A program made the position numbers and the translations under genes. Positions 22,617 through 32,082 of a stretch of 64,000 nucleotides of DNA are shown piece after piece; the stretch's first letter is position 1, and each line of letters opens with the position of its first letter. Location: positions 186,001 through 250,000 of the forward strand of contig KQ964269.1 of assembly GCA_001566295.1 (NCBI GenBank), given 5' to 3'. The notes beneath the pieces were generated by a model. The model was given only the letters and a program-made list of their open reading frames with translations. It was not told the DNA's origin and did no database searches. The stretch comes from Microdochium bolleyi (taxonomy: Eukaryota; Ascomycota; Sordariomycetes; Xylariales; Microdochiaceae).

Positions 22617-25199
22617 GGGTTGGATGTCTGGCCTGTCATACATGCGGTGAGTGAAGCCACGACAACGCCCGTACGTGTGGCCTCATCACCGAACCCACCT
22701 ACCATGCGGTCCTCGGGATCTACCGCGGCCACGGGCGACAGGGGCCGGACGAGTTCCCACGAGCAGGTGTCTCCATTGTCTCCATCGTCCCCTTGTTGGA
22801 GTCGACATGGCCGAAACGGGGCGAGGTCGAGTACCCGGTCTCCACTATGACAAGAGGCGGTGTGTCTGAGGTTCCCGAACCGACGACACCTTCTTACATC
22901 GTAGGACACGGAGGACCCAGTGACGCGTAGGTTATGTGGACATTGCATCCGCTTTGGTGGAGGAGGCATGAGAGTCGACGAGAGGAGATATGGACACAGA
23001 GACATGAAAGCGTACTGTGCTCAAGAAGAGGGAGGAGGGGGGGGGGGGGCTGCTGGACCTAGGCTCTTTCAAAGTATCACGACAGGGAGGAATGAGGCTG
23101 TGGCAGTCTACAAAGTTACGCGTTGCTTGGAAAGCACAGCATAACCGCCCTCCAACTCCTGCCGTGATGAAACAAGCGTGTGCCAGCTAATTACCTGTCT
23201 AACGTGATCCCAGACTTCGGCGGTGACTAGCAAGAACTCGACGCCAATGCAGCAGGCGGAGAGTCCCTCGGCAGGCGTTCATGTGTGGCAAACCTTTTGT
23301 TCATGTTTGATACCACCCCCCTCTCCCTCTGTCTCCAAGGCTATGCATGCACTGCCAGCGAAGCACGCCAGGGAAGGCAGGCAGTGCGTGCATGAGACAT
23401 GGCACGATGCGTTCAGTAGATACGTGCTGACGGATGCCGCGCAGAGACAGACGAGCCAAGTCACCGGTGGCCGCCCATGGAAGTTTGCATGCTTGAGCCG
23501 CAACTGACGTGCCGGTCATGCGTAGTGGGAGAATTCGCGAGAAGCTCTGTCGATAGAGCTGATGGCTGGAGGAAGACCAGCATGGAGCTAGCCGGGAGGT
23601 TCACCACGCCGTGTCGCATCAGCACGCAACGTTCCCACGTGCAACGAGGCGGGACGCGAACAGCCCCGACTGCTTTCATGACTGAGACACGCCCGGTCGG
23701 AGTTGGTGTGTTGAAGATCTCAACGACCAGGACATTGTGGAGATTTCGTTGTGGCCGAGGCCTTCCTTGACACTGCACTCAAACTGTTTTTTGTGCTGTG
23801 AGCCGACTCCGTTGGTTCGCATCGATTACGGCAGCCATCTTTGTGGAGCGTCCGCCGGCTGCAATGTGAAGGCTACACCGGGTGATCGAGTCATGGCGAA
23901 TTTGTACTAGAGGCGCTCTTCTACCCAACTGACAGCCTGGCGGTAAGGTCTGATAGGTGTGTGCTGCTGCTCCAAGCGCGAGACCCCGAACATCCACGGA
24001 CGTGGGCCCATACGCAATGACGTCAGCGTTGCCGTGTCATGGTGCCAGGACCCTGCCTGGTGGCCTGCGCCCGTTGCGAAACGAGCAAGCAGGCCTCTGC
24101 GTTGCCAAAAAGCTAATAGCCAGACTCGAGAAAGAGATGCTACTTGGCTGAAGGATCTGGTACCTGAGTGATAGTCAGGGGCAGAGGAGACCGGTGGCTG
24201 ACCAAAGATGATGGAAGATCTGCTGTTTTCCATTACAACGCCATCCAAGTAAGCATTTGCCACCGAGTGGCTCGGCGGGCGATAGGTAACGCCGGCGCGC
24301 AGTAGACACGGCCCCACCACGATACTCGGAACTATGTAGGCCCCTGTTCACGACCCAGCCGCGCAAACCTCCGTGGCCGGGAAGGCGAGGCCTCGCTGGG
24401 GACAACAGGGTGCTTGCGGGAAGGTTGTCTTGCGATGCGCAATCCCTTGCACTGATTGCGAGAGCGAAGCCAACAGCAGCCCCGCTCCTTATCGGCCTGG
24501 TGCACGCGTCCAATTGCAGCGTCATAGCGACACCACATGACAGCCCCTGGCCTGGCGGGTGGGGCACGATCAAGCTGCGCCGAGAACACCCAGCCCACTC
24601 CAGCCCAGCCTCCGGGCCTCGCGGGCTAGCTGCGCAGCCTGAGGCGACCGTGAAGCCTCCATGACATGGCCTCACAAGGGTGCAGACTATCGAGACCGCA
24701 GACCAGGAACGAGCTCACTGTCCGGGGGTAAAAGCCGTGGCGACAATACAAAGCATTCCACTGCTTCGGGCAACCCACGCTCTTGTCAAGGGCATACAGA
24801 GTGCCATGTTGTTGGTATTTGGGGCGAGCTGCACCCCATCCGCCGGGCCCTCCCCCGCAAGCTGGTCTCCACCTGCTTCCGGCGCCACCACCGAACTCGC
24901 TCGTCCCCAGCGCCCGACCTGCGTTGACGTCGTCGCTGTCGTCGGCGAAGAGTTGCTGCATGCGAGTTGGCTGGACGCGCCTCGTGCTCGAGGGAGGGCA
25001 AGGCTGTGCGCGCGGTGGCAGTCTGTCGTGTAGTAGGAGTAATGGGAAGCGAGAGAGTCGGAAGCACAAACGTGGCAAGGCTGGCAAACGGACGGTGGCG
25101 CAGTTGGCTTGGAGTCAGTGCTCCGAGGCCTGAGCTGCTGATGAATCATGCCTCCCGAGCCTCCAACCTGCACTTCCTGAGGCAGCAACCGCCGGGCTC

Positions 25200-25499
25200 A
25201 GGCTGGATCTTTCTCCCGGTTTCCACCCTGTCGCCCCCCGCACCTGCCTGCGCGCGCCCGCCTTGCCTCACTCTCCCACTTACTCACCCACCCACCCAGG
25301 CACCTGCTTTCGTGCTCGTATATGAACCTTCGCCTCCTCTCTCAACTTTCCTCGCGGCTCCCACTCTTCTCCTCCCCCCTTCTCTGCACACAACTTTCAT
25401 CACATCTGTCATCGCGACACCGTTTCTCACCTGCAGAAGACACTTCATCCATCACAATCACCACAATCTCAGACTCCGAACCATCTACACCTCGCCATC
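25200..25499 (+). promoter_or_regulatory. Pyrimidine-rich promoter/leader of polyubiquitin
   Basis: Almost continuous C/T-rich sequence with a weak TATA-like tatatg near 25319 and long CT blocks immediately before ATG 25500. Such tracts mark the core promoter and transcription start of highly expressed fungal genes. Assignment is by position and composition only. Confidence 0.5.
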
Positions 25500-26411
25500 A
25501 TGCAGATCTTCGTCAAGACCCTGACGGGCAAGACCATCACTCTTGAGGTCGAGTCCTCGGACACCATCGACAACGTCAAGAGCAAGATCCAGGACAAGGA
25601 GGGTATCCCTCCCGATCAGCAGCGCCTCATCTTCGCTGGCAAGCAGCTCGAGGACGGAAGAACACTCTCCGACTACAACATCCAGAAGGAGTCCACTCTC
25701 CACCTCGTCCTCCGTCTCCGCGGTGGAATGCAGATCTTCGTCAAGACCTTGACCGGCAAGACCATTACTCTTGAGGTCGAGTCGTCCGATACCATCGACA
25801 ACGTCAAGAGCAAGATCCAGGACAAGGAGGGTATCCCTCCCGATCAGCAGCGCCTCATCTTTGCTGGCAAGCAGCTCGAGGATGGCCGTACCTTGTCTGA
25901 CTACAACATCCAGAAGGAGTCTACTCTCCATCTCGTCCTCCGTCTGCGCGGTGGTATGCAGATCTTCGTCAAGACTCTCACTGGAAAGACCATCACTCTG
26001 GAGGTGGAGTCTTCCGACACCATCGATAATGTGAAGTCCAAGATCCAGGACAAGGAGGGCATTCCCCCGGACCAGCAGCGCCTCATCTTCGCTGGCAAGC
26101 AGTTGGAAGATGGCCGCACCCTGAGCGACTACAACATCCAGAAGGAGTCAACCTTGCACCTGGTGTTGCGCCTGCGTGGTGGTATGCAAATTTTTGTCAA
26201 GACTCTTACTGGCAAGACCATCACCCTGGAAGTTGAATCGTCGGACACCATTGACAACGTCAAGTCCAAGATTCAGGACAAGGAGGGCATCCCCCCGGAT
26301 CAGCAGCGTCTTATCTTTGCTGGTAAGCAGCTGGAAGATGGCCGCACTCTGAGCGACTACAACATCCAGAAGGAGTCGACATTGCACCTGGTCCTCCGTC
26401 TGCGTGGTGGT
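25500..26411 (+). repeat. Four 228-bp tandem repeats (ubiquitin units)
   Basis: Coding tandem array with 228-bp period. Unit boundaries fall exactly at each Met-Gln-Ile start. Copy number in such arrays varies by unequal crossing over and can collapse in assemblies. Confidence 0.95.
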
Positions 26412-26417
26412 CAGTAA
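25500..26417 (+). CDS. UBI4: Polyubiquitin precursor, four head-to-tail units
   Basis: A single exon encodes 305 aa: four identical 76-residue ubiquitin units (25500-25727, 25728-25955, 25956-26183, 26184-26411), each ending LRLRGG, and one extra C-terminal Gln that must be removed. Deubiquitinases cleave the precursor to supply free ubiquitin, especially under stress. All seven acceptor lysines (K6, K11, K27, K29, K33, K48, K63) are present in each unit. The protein units are identical but the DNA units differ at many synonymous sites, so they have diverged rather than duplicated recently. Units 3 and 4 drift further from the preferred C-ending codons (for example caaatttttgtcaag at the start of unit 4). 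The coding region has no intron. Confidence 0.98.
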
Positions 26418-27068
26418 GCCGCGACGCCAACGACACAACCTCTCCTGGTGGACAAAAAGGAGGGTATACGATACCCAAGTGACGATTCAGGCGTTCTTGT
26501 TTTTTGCGGTCACGAATCATTAACATATCTTACATAATCCTCATAACGAGGACACATGCATCCACATGCGATGCTTTGCACTGAATATACACATTTTTCA
26601 TGCACATCACTTTTGAATCCCGGATCGTGACATAAACTGCGTGCGAATGCTGTCATCCGATCTGGACCGGCGTGACTATGAACGTTCGTGCCTCGAACAC
26701 TGCTTGAAGTGATCTACCCATCATTCCTGCACATTTCAGTCCCGAGGGTGACGCACAGTGGGGCGTTCGCAGATCGAAGTGGGGGACGCGGAATATGGAC
26801 CACAGGCGGTCGCAATGACGGCTCATAGAGCTTCTCATTCTTGTCTGAATACAACCAACATTGGGGCCTCAAATCGCAGGCGTACAACTGGCCTGCTCCC
26901 GCCACAAGCTTTACCGTCCCTCCCACTGTGCAGCCACCATGAAGGCTGTCCTGCATAGGTGCTGTGCGAGTAGAGCTGGACTCGAAATATTCTTACTGCC
27001 TCCTTGAAAGACAATCAACGACTGCGCCCAAGCTCGAGCCCGCCCTTTCCCTCCAGCAACTGTCGAAT
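26418..27068. other. Intergenic region between polyubiquitin and the BRAP2-like gene
   Basis: Holds the polyubiquitin 3' UTR (AT-richer to about 26,640) and the upstream region of the next gene. The downstream reading frame is open back to 26964, but only from a non-ATG codon. No other gene is seen. Confidence 0.5.
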
Positions 27069-29246
27069 ATGCCTCTGTATTTCTACCATATCAAGTTTGA
27101 GCTCTACCCGTCCCACGAACCAACAGCGCCGAGTCGAAGCTATCCACCGTTGCGCAGCGCCGGCCAACCCAAAATCTGGCTACCTGGCCGCACTGACGAC
27201 ATCTTCGGCGACCTTCCTCCTCACTCCCAACCGCCAACGACCAAGTTCGCTCGGGGCTCGCATACAAAGGCAATACACCGAACAAGCGCCCTCCTGCCTA
27301 GTGTTGCTGCAACCCTCGGCGCAGATCACGACGCAGTGATCGATTGCGGATCTCCGAGACCGTCACAGATCCAAAGCAGCGCCAACATCGTGAGGCTTGG
27401 CCTACGACAAAGAACCCTAAGCTTCCCGCCACCTCCGTCGAACGCGGCTATCAACCCTCAGACTGCGGCCAACGACTGGCGATTTGGCGCAGTGAGCATT
27501 ACCAGCATAGACTCGGCCGAAGCCAGAAGCGAAATGGAAAGGACGAACATGGTGGCCTCTTCTCCAGTGCCAGCTACTGCGTTTGGCACTAGCACCGGGG
27601 TTGCGGGAAGAGCACCAAAGGCGAAGTTTGTCCCCTCGCCGAGTAAGAACACGAACCTCGGCTGGGGTGTCGTTCATCTATACCGCGAGAACCATGAAAG
27701 CCCAGAGCTGGCAGAGCTAGCCAGCCACGCTGTGGACATCGAGCAAGATGAAGATAGGTTGGAGGCACTGATCAACAATTGCACAACGCTATGTATCCCA
27801 GCAGTGCCCAGCTATCTATCCCCGAGCGACTTCCTGGGCTTTATCGGAGACAAGTGGAGAGATCAAGTCAGTCACTATCGCATGGTGATGACGGAGCGAA
27901 TGAACAGGTATCTCGTTCTACTCAAGTTCCGAAACAGCAAACGAGCGCAGCAGTTTAGGAACCATTTTGACGGCAGGGTGTTTACCGATGTCGAGCCCGA
28001 AACGTGCAGTGTCGCTTTTGTCCGGACTGTCACGTTCGAAACTCCCACAGTACCAAACGGCAGTTTTCCGGACTTGAGCCAGGATCCGTTCACGCCATCA
28101 GACTCATTGAAACCTTTCCCACCGCCCACGCCCGACTTGATAGAGCTACCGACCTGCCCAGTGTGTCTTGAACGCATGGACGACACGACCGGACTCTTGA
28201 CGATACCCTGTCAACACGTATTCCACTGTTCTTGCCTCCAGAAATGGAAGGGATCCGGCTGTCCAGTTTGTCGCCATGCCAACCCTTCAGACAGCCGCAC
28301 GCAAAGCGCGTCGACTTCTGATGCGCCGGCCTTTGGTTCGCACGTATCGAATTTATGCTCTACCTGCGACTCGCCTGATGATCTTTGGATTTGTCTGATC
28401 TGCGGCAACGTTGGTTGCGGGCGATACAAGGGCGGTCATGCAAAAGAGCATTGGAAGGACACGGCGCACACGTTCGCGCTTGAGCTAATGACCCAGCACG
28501 TTTGGGATTATGCTGGCGATGTTTGGGTGCACCGCTTGATCCGTGACAAGGGCGATGGAAAAGTGGTCGAACTGCCAGGACGGTACCCGCCACCGAGTAG
28601 CGAAGCTGCCAACCAGCAGCATAGACACCCAGGCTCCGCAGAGGCCGAAGACGTTGTACCTCGGTCAAAGCTGGAGAACATCGGCCTCGAATATACACAC
28701 CTGCTCACAAGTCAGCTCGAGAGCCAGCGCGTGTATTTCGAGGAAATGCTGAACAAAGCAGCGGATAAGGCGGCGCAAGCCGCCGCAGCAGCCGAGGCAG
28801 CAGCCACGCAAGCTTCTGAAGCGACCAAGGAACTCCGCATTCTCCGCGCAGAGCATCAAGCACTACGTAACGAAACGCTGCCGCTGCTCGAAAAGGAACT
28901 CGAGCGAGAGCGCGTGAGGTCTACCAAGTCGACTGACCTCTCACGGGCACTCAGCAAGACGGTACAGGAGGAAAAGAAGGTATCGGAAGGACTGATGAAG
29001 CGCATCGACCACATCAACAAGGAAATCGAGACGCTGAGAAACAAGGTGACTGGGTTGACGGCCGAAAATGCGGACCTGAAGGACCAGAACCACGACCTGA
29101 CAATGTTCATCACGGGCCAGGAGAAGCTGCGCCAGCTCGAGGCGGAAGGCGCGCTCGAGGACGGTGAGATACAGGAGGGGAGCGCAAGTGTGCCTGAGGA
29201 TGTGAAGAGGCAGCGCAAGAAGGGTAAGGGTAAGGGAAAGTATTAG
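27069..29246 (+). CDS. BRAP2/Etp1-like RING-type E3 ubiquitin ligase with ZnF-UBP domain
   Basis: Single exon, 725 aa from the first in-frame ATG (MPLYFYHIKFELYP). Residues ~225-330 form the BRAP2 RRM-like domain (CIPAVPSYLSPSDFLGFIGD). A C3H2C3 RING follows with Cys363, Cys366, Cys381, His383, His386, Cys389, Cys398 and Cys401. A ZnF-UBP domain starts at Cys430 (CSTC, WICLICGNVGCGRY, GGHAKEHW) and should bind the free C-terminal Gly-Gly of ubiquitin. Residues ~575-700 are a long Ala/Glu/Lys coiled coil and the tail is a Lys/Gly run. Family members are human BRAP (IMP) and yeast Etp1 (ethanol tolerance). It lies 651 bp behind the polyubiquitin gene on the same strand. Confidence 0.92.
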   Translation: MPLYFYHIKFELYPSHEPTAPSRSYPPLRSAGQPKIWLPGRTDDIFGDLPPHSQPPTTKFARGSHTKAIHRTSALLPSVAATLGADHDAVIDCGSPRPSQIQSSANIVRLGLRQRTLSFPPPPSNAAINPQTAANDWRFGAVSITSIDSAEARSEMERTNMVASSPVPATAFGTSTGVAGRAPKAKFVPSPSKNTNLGWGVVHLYRENHESPELAELASHAVDIEQDEDRLEALINNCTTLCIPAVPSYLSPSDFLGFIGDKWRDQVSHYRMVMTERMNRYLVLLKFRNSKRAQQFRNHFDGRVFTDVEPETCSVAFVRTVTFETPTVPNGSFPDLSQDPFTPSDSLKPFPPPTPDLIELPTCPVCLERMDDTTGLLTIPCQHVFHCSCLQKWKGSGCPVCRHANPSDSRTQSASTSDAPAFGSHVSNLCSTCDSPDDLWICLICGNVGCGRYKGGHAKEHWKDTAHTFALELMTQHVWDYAGDVWVHRLIRDKGDGKVVELPGRYPPPSSEAANQQHRHPGSAEAEDVVPRSKLENIGLEYTHLLTSQLESQRVYFEEMLNKAADKAAQAAAAAEAAATQASEATKELRILRAEHQALRNETLPLLEKELERERVRSTKSTDLSRALSKTVQEEKKVSEGLMKRIDHINKEIETLRNKVTGLTAENADLKDQNHDLTMFITGQEKLRQLEAEGALEDGEIQEGSASVPEDVKRQRKKGKGKGKY

Positions 29247-29800
29247 TCCACGATGTGATAGCCATTTGGAATAGTAAGATACCATGTCTCTCGACTTCTG
29301 CTCACAAATGCTGAGACATGACAAGCGATCATCGTCTCTTTGTGTCTTAGCAACCCCGGGCGTGCGAGCAACTCCTTTTCCATGCGCGTCATCGGGTCTA
29401 CGGAAATTAGCGAAGTAACGTTAAAATGATTACAAGCAAGGCAATATCAGTCGCTATATCTCGTACGATGCATGAGTTTGGCTTGTGAGGTACCCACACT
29501 TGCGTTATATCCTCGTGTATTCTATCGTTGAATTGTAGATGAACTAGGTTCTCCTGGCCTTATATACCAATAGTTGCACGCTTTTCGTGTCTACCTCTAT
29601 ATAGATTATAATGTATGGGCGCGCATCAATTTCCAGCCCATGGCAGGAGAGACAAGGTCGGCACAAAGATCTCTACGCCCCAAGGCAGAGTCCCCAGTTG
29701 CTGCTCCTTCATCACACGGCAGCGATGCTGCTGCTGCTACTGGTACCGCTGCTGATTATGACGGTGAAAAATGACAGACCGTGATTCCAGGGGATTTACC
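29247..29800. other. Convergent 3' region
   Basis: Between the stop of the BRAP2-like gene (+) and the stop of the Apd1-like gene (-). AT-rich, with tatatag/ataatg motifs around 29,590-29,620 that could serve polyadenylation on either strand. No gene seen. Confidence 0.5.
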
Positions 29801-31192
29801 TCACCAGCTGACGAGGCTCCTGCCCCTGTCGAACCCGCCGCGCAGCTGCGAGCCGGGCTTGACCACGCGGCCCTGCAGCACCGTGTACCGCACAATGTTC
29901 TCGCAGTCCTCGGGCTTGATGCGCGCGAGCCATATGCACTGCGAGGCGCCGTCGTCTGTGATTACTTCCTCGCCGCTGGCGGAGGCGGCGGTCTGGTCTG
30001 GCGCCTCCTCGCCCTGTGGTGATGGAGTCAGTGGTTGTTGTTGTTTCTCTGATGCCGTCGCTGCCGCGTGCCCGTTGCTCTCGACTGCTGTCTCCCCTTC
30101 CTTCTGCGCCTTGAACCGCGCCAGCGGGTCAATCTTGAAGCCCGCCGCGTCCGGGCCGGCCCTGTCCACGTCGTCCACCCCGTACGCGTTCGGCCGGCGG
30201 TACACCATCATGTTGGCGCTGTACTTGTGCCCGCCGACGTGGCTGATGAAGTAGATGCCCACGCCGCCCGGGCGCGAGTCGTCCGCGTCGCGGTACAGCC
30301 CCAGCGGGCGGAGGTGCCGCTCCAGCTCGCGCTTCAGCAGAGGCGCGGACTGCCCGCAGCGCGCGTCGCGGGTCTTCTGGCTGCAGAGCAGGATGAGGAC
30401 GTTGTGCGGGGACGGGGTCGCCGTGAGGACGTCGCTGCTCGCGCCGGCGGACGACGGCGGTTGCGTGGACAACGCCGGTACAGATCGAGGGATGGACAGC
30501 GGCGCCGCCAGCGGAGTGGTCGACGTCGGGCCGCGGTTGATGAAGCTGTCCACGAGGCTCGGCACGCTGGCCGGGGAGACGCCGTGCACGAGGGCGAAGG
30601 CGGGCAGGAGCAGCACGGTCGTGGGCTCCGAGTAGTCGCTCGTGCCGTGCGGGGTGGGCATGTTGGACGCGGACAGCATCATCCGGCCGTTGCGCAGCCT
30701 GCCCACCTCGCGGTCCAGCGCCTCCATGACGCTGCCCTTCTCATCGGCCACGTCGCGCACCCAGTCCGACTTGCTGGTGGCGACAAGGACGTGCGTGCTC
30801 CAGCCCTTGACGTGGCCGTACAGCTCGTCAGCCTCGTCGATCTTGAAGTCCCGTGGGTATTTGATGGAGCAGCTCCCGCAGTCGTGATCGCAGTCGTCGC
30901 CGTCGACAGCGGGGCTGGTCGCCGGGAACAGGCCCTCGGGGCCGGATGAGGTGGCGCTGCCATTCTGCGAGCTGCCGGTGTTGTCGCCGAGGACGAGCTT
31001 CTGCGCCGACGAAACGAGCGACTTGAAGCTCAGGGCCATCTTTTGCTTGAGCGGGCGCTGCCGGCGGGTCTGTGCGGGTTCTGCTTGTCGCGACGGACGG
31101 CGTGGCTGAGGAGCACTCGAGGAAGGGGGAGGAGAGAAAGCCGGAGCTTCAACGACGGCGGCGTCCTCCGCCGACCGCGTGGGGACGGCCAT
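29801..31192 (-). CDS. Apd1/Aim32-like sucrase/ferredoxin-fold protein (thioredoxin-like [2Fe-2S])
   Basis: Single exon, 463 aa. The family folds as a thioredoxin-like ferredoxin and in yeast Apd1 carries a [2Fe-2S] cluster with mixed Cys/His ligands. Likely ligands are Cys270 and Cys279 (ILLCSQKTRDARCG) and the HVGGH pair His318/His322, followed by KYSANMMVY. The N-terminal module has CDHDCGSCSIKYP (residues 101-113) and the strand STHVLVATSKSDW. The C-terminal segment (ARIKPEDCENIVRYTVLQGRVVKP) is also typical. The first 51 residues are Pro/Arg-rich and may be a targeting sequence; a second in-frame ATG at 31039 begins MALSFKSLVSSAQKL. Two low-complexity inserts (~225-262 and ~365-405) enlarge it. 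Probable role is redox or iron-sulphur chemistry in cytosol or mitochondria. Confidence 0.85.
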   Translation of the reverse strand: MAVPTRSAEDAAVVEAPAFSPPPSSSAPQPRRPSRQAEPAQTRRQRPLKQKMALSFKSLVSSAQKLVLGDNTGSSQNGSATSSGPEGLFPATSPAVDGDDCDHDCGSCSIKYPRDFKIDEADELYGHVKGWSTHVLVATSKSDWVRDVADEKGSVMEALDREVGRLRNGRMMLSASNMPTPHGTSDYSEPTTVLLLPAFALVHGVSPASVPSLVDSFINRGPTSTTPLAAPLSIPRSVPALSTQPPSSAGASSDVLTATPSPHNVLILLCSQKTRDARCGQSAPLLKRELERHLRPLGLYRDADDSRPGGVGIYFISHVGGHKYSANMMVYRRPNAYGVDDVDRAGPDAAGFKIDPLARFKAQKEGETAVESNGHAAATASEKQQQPLTPSPQGEEAPDQTAASASGEEVITDDGASQCIWLARIKPEDCENIVRYTVLQGRVVKPGSQLRGGFDRGRSLVSW

Positions 31193-32082
31193 GCGTCAGG
31201 CAGGCACTTTCTTCGAGTCGACAAAAAGAAGCCCGGCCCCGCCGGGGACTGTGGGCTGCTCTAGCGCCGGATGACGAGCAAGACCCCTTATCAGATCCGG
31301 GGATCGCCTGGGCAGCCGGGGACCTCTCTCCACCACTGCCCCGAGGGGGATTGTTGTTCCGGATCGACTGCTGTCAGCAGCACGCAATGCTCCGGGTGCT
31401 TGCGCAATGGTGAGCGGACGAGCAGAATCTGATTGGTCTTGCCTGCAGGGGAAGCCAAAAGAGTACTGCGGCCAACCGAGGATGATTAGGAAGTCCATGC
31501 CGGCCACTGCTCTTAAGTATGGCAATGCCTTCCATAGACCTAGTGCTGCTGCCTGGCAGGCCGGACCCGAGCGAGCACATGTCCCGAGGAAACCATGAAT
31601 ACATTCGACGGTCGTCGGACTTCCGCCAGATCCCAGTCGCGCTGATCCGCCCACAGATGACGACGACGTCGGATTTAAGCCCGTTCTGCGCCATTTGATG
31701 ACATCCTCCTGATTGGGCCGGCGATAGTCCAGAAGTGCTCCATCTCTACGTGATGCGCCCATGCCATTCGTCAGCGCGTTCGCTGCGTCCGGCTCGGCTC
31801 CGAAGTGTATCTTAGCACGGAGGACCGTTTCGCCCGACTGGTCCAGAATAGTATCTACGCACATCTCCCATCACTTTATCTCCGAGGTATCAGAAGCTGT
31901 CCTTATTCCTCTTCGCTGATGAGCATTATTAGTATCGCTGTTGTCATCGCAGCTATATAGAGGGCGATCGCTATTAGGAGAATGACAATGAGTGCAAGGA
32001 ACAACCCGAATCAAGGCCCAAGGTATGCCGGAGTTAGTTCTCCAACGTGGTTGTCCAACGTAATACACGTACTCTTCACGCC
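31193..32082. other. Intergenic region between two minus-strand genes
   Basis: Holds the 3' end of the acyltransferase transcript and the promoter of the Apd1-like gene. AT-rich around 31,870-32,000. Open frames here lack any recognisable domain. Confidence 0.5.

Larger units (their letters stand above)
21666..25499. other. 3.8 kb intergenic region upstream of polyubiquitin
   Basis: The first ~500 bases are AT-richer and probably hold the regulator's 3' UTR. A 33-bp inverted repeat lies at 22522-22616 and a 13-base G run at 23037-23049 (both relevant to assembly or structure). The remainder has only short, conflicting open frames. The last 300 bases are the polyubiquitin promoter/leader. Confidence 0.55.

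Noticed and set aside
23037..23049. G13 run as a G-quadruplex or telomere-like motif
   Set aside because: A plain homopolymer without spaced G tracts; probably a slippage site and a likely sequencing-error spot.
26964..27068. N-terminal extension of the BRAP2-like protein
   Set aside because: Opens with GTG, not ATG, and the extra residues are not family-like; the ATG at 27069 gives the typical N-terminus.
30068..30949. 293-aa plus-strand frame across the Apd1-like gene
   Set aside because: Arg/Val/Gly-rich shadow of the minus-strand gene, which has clear family motifs.
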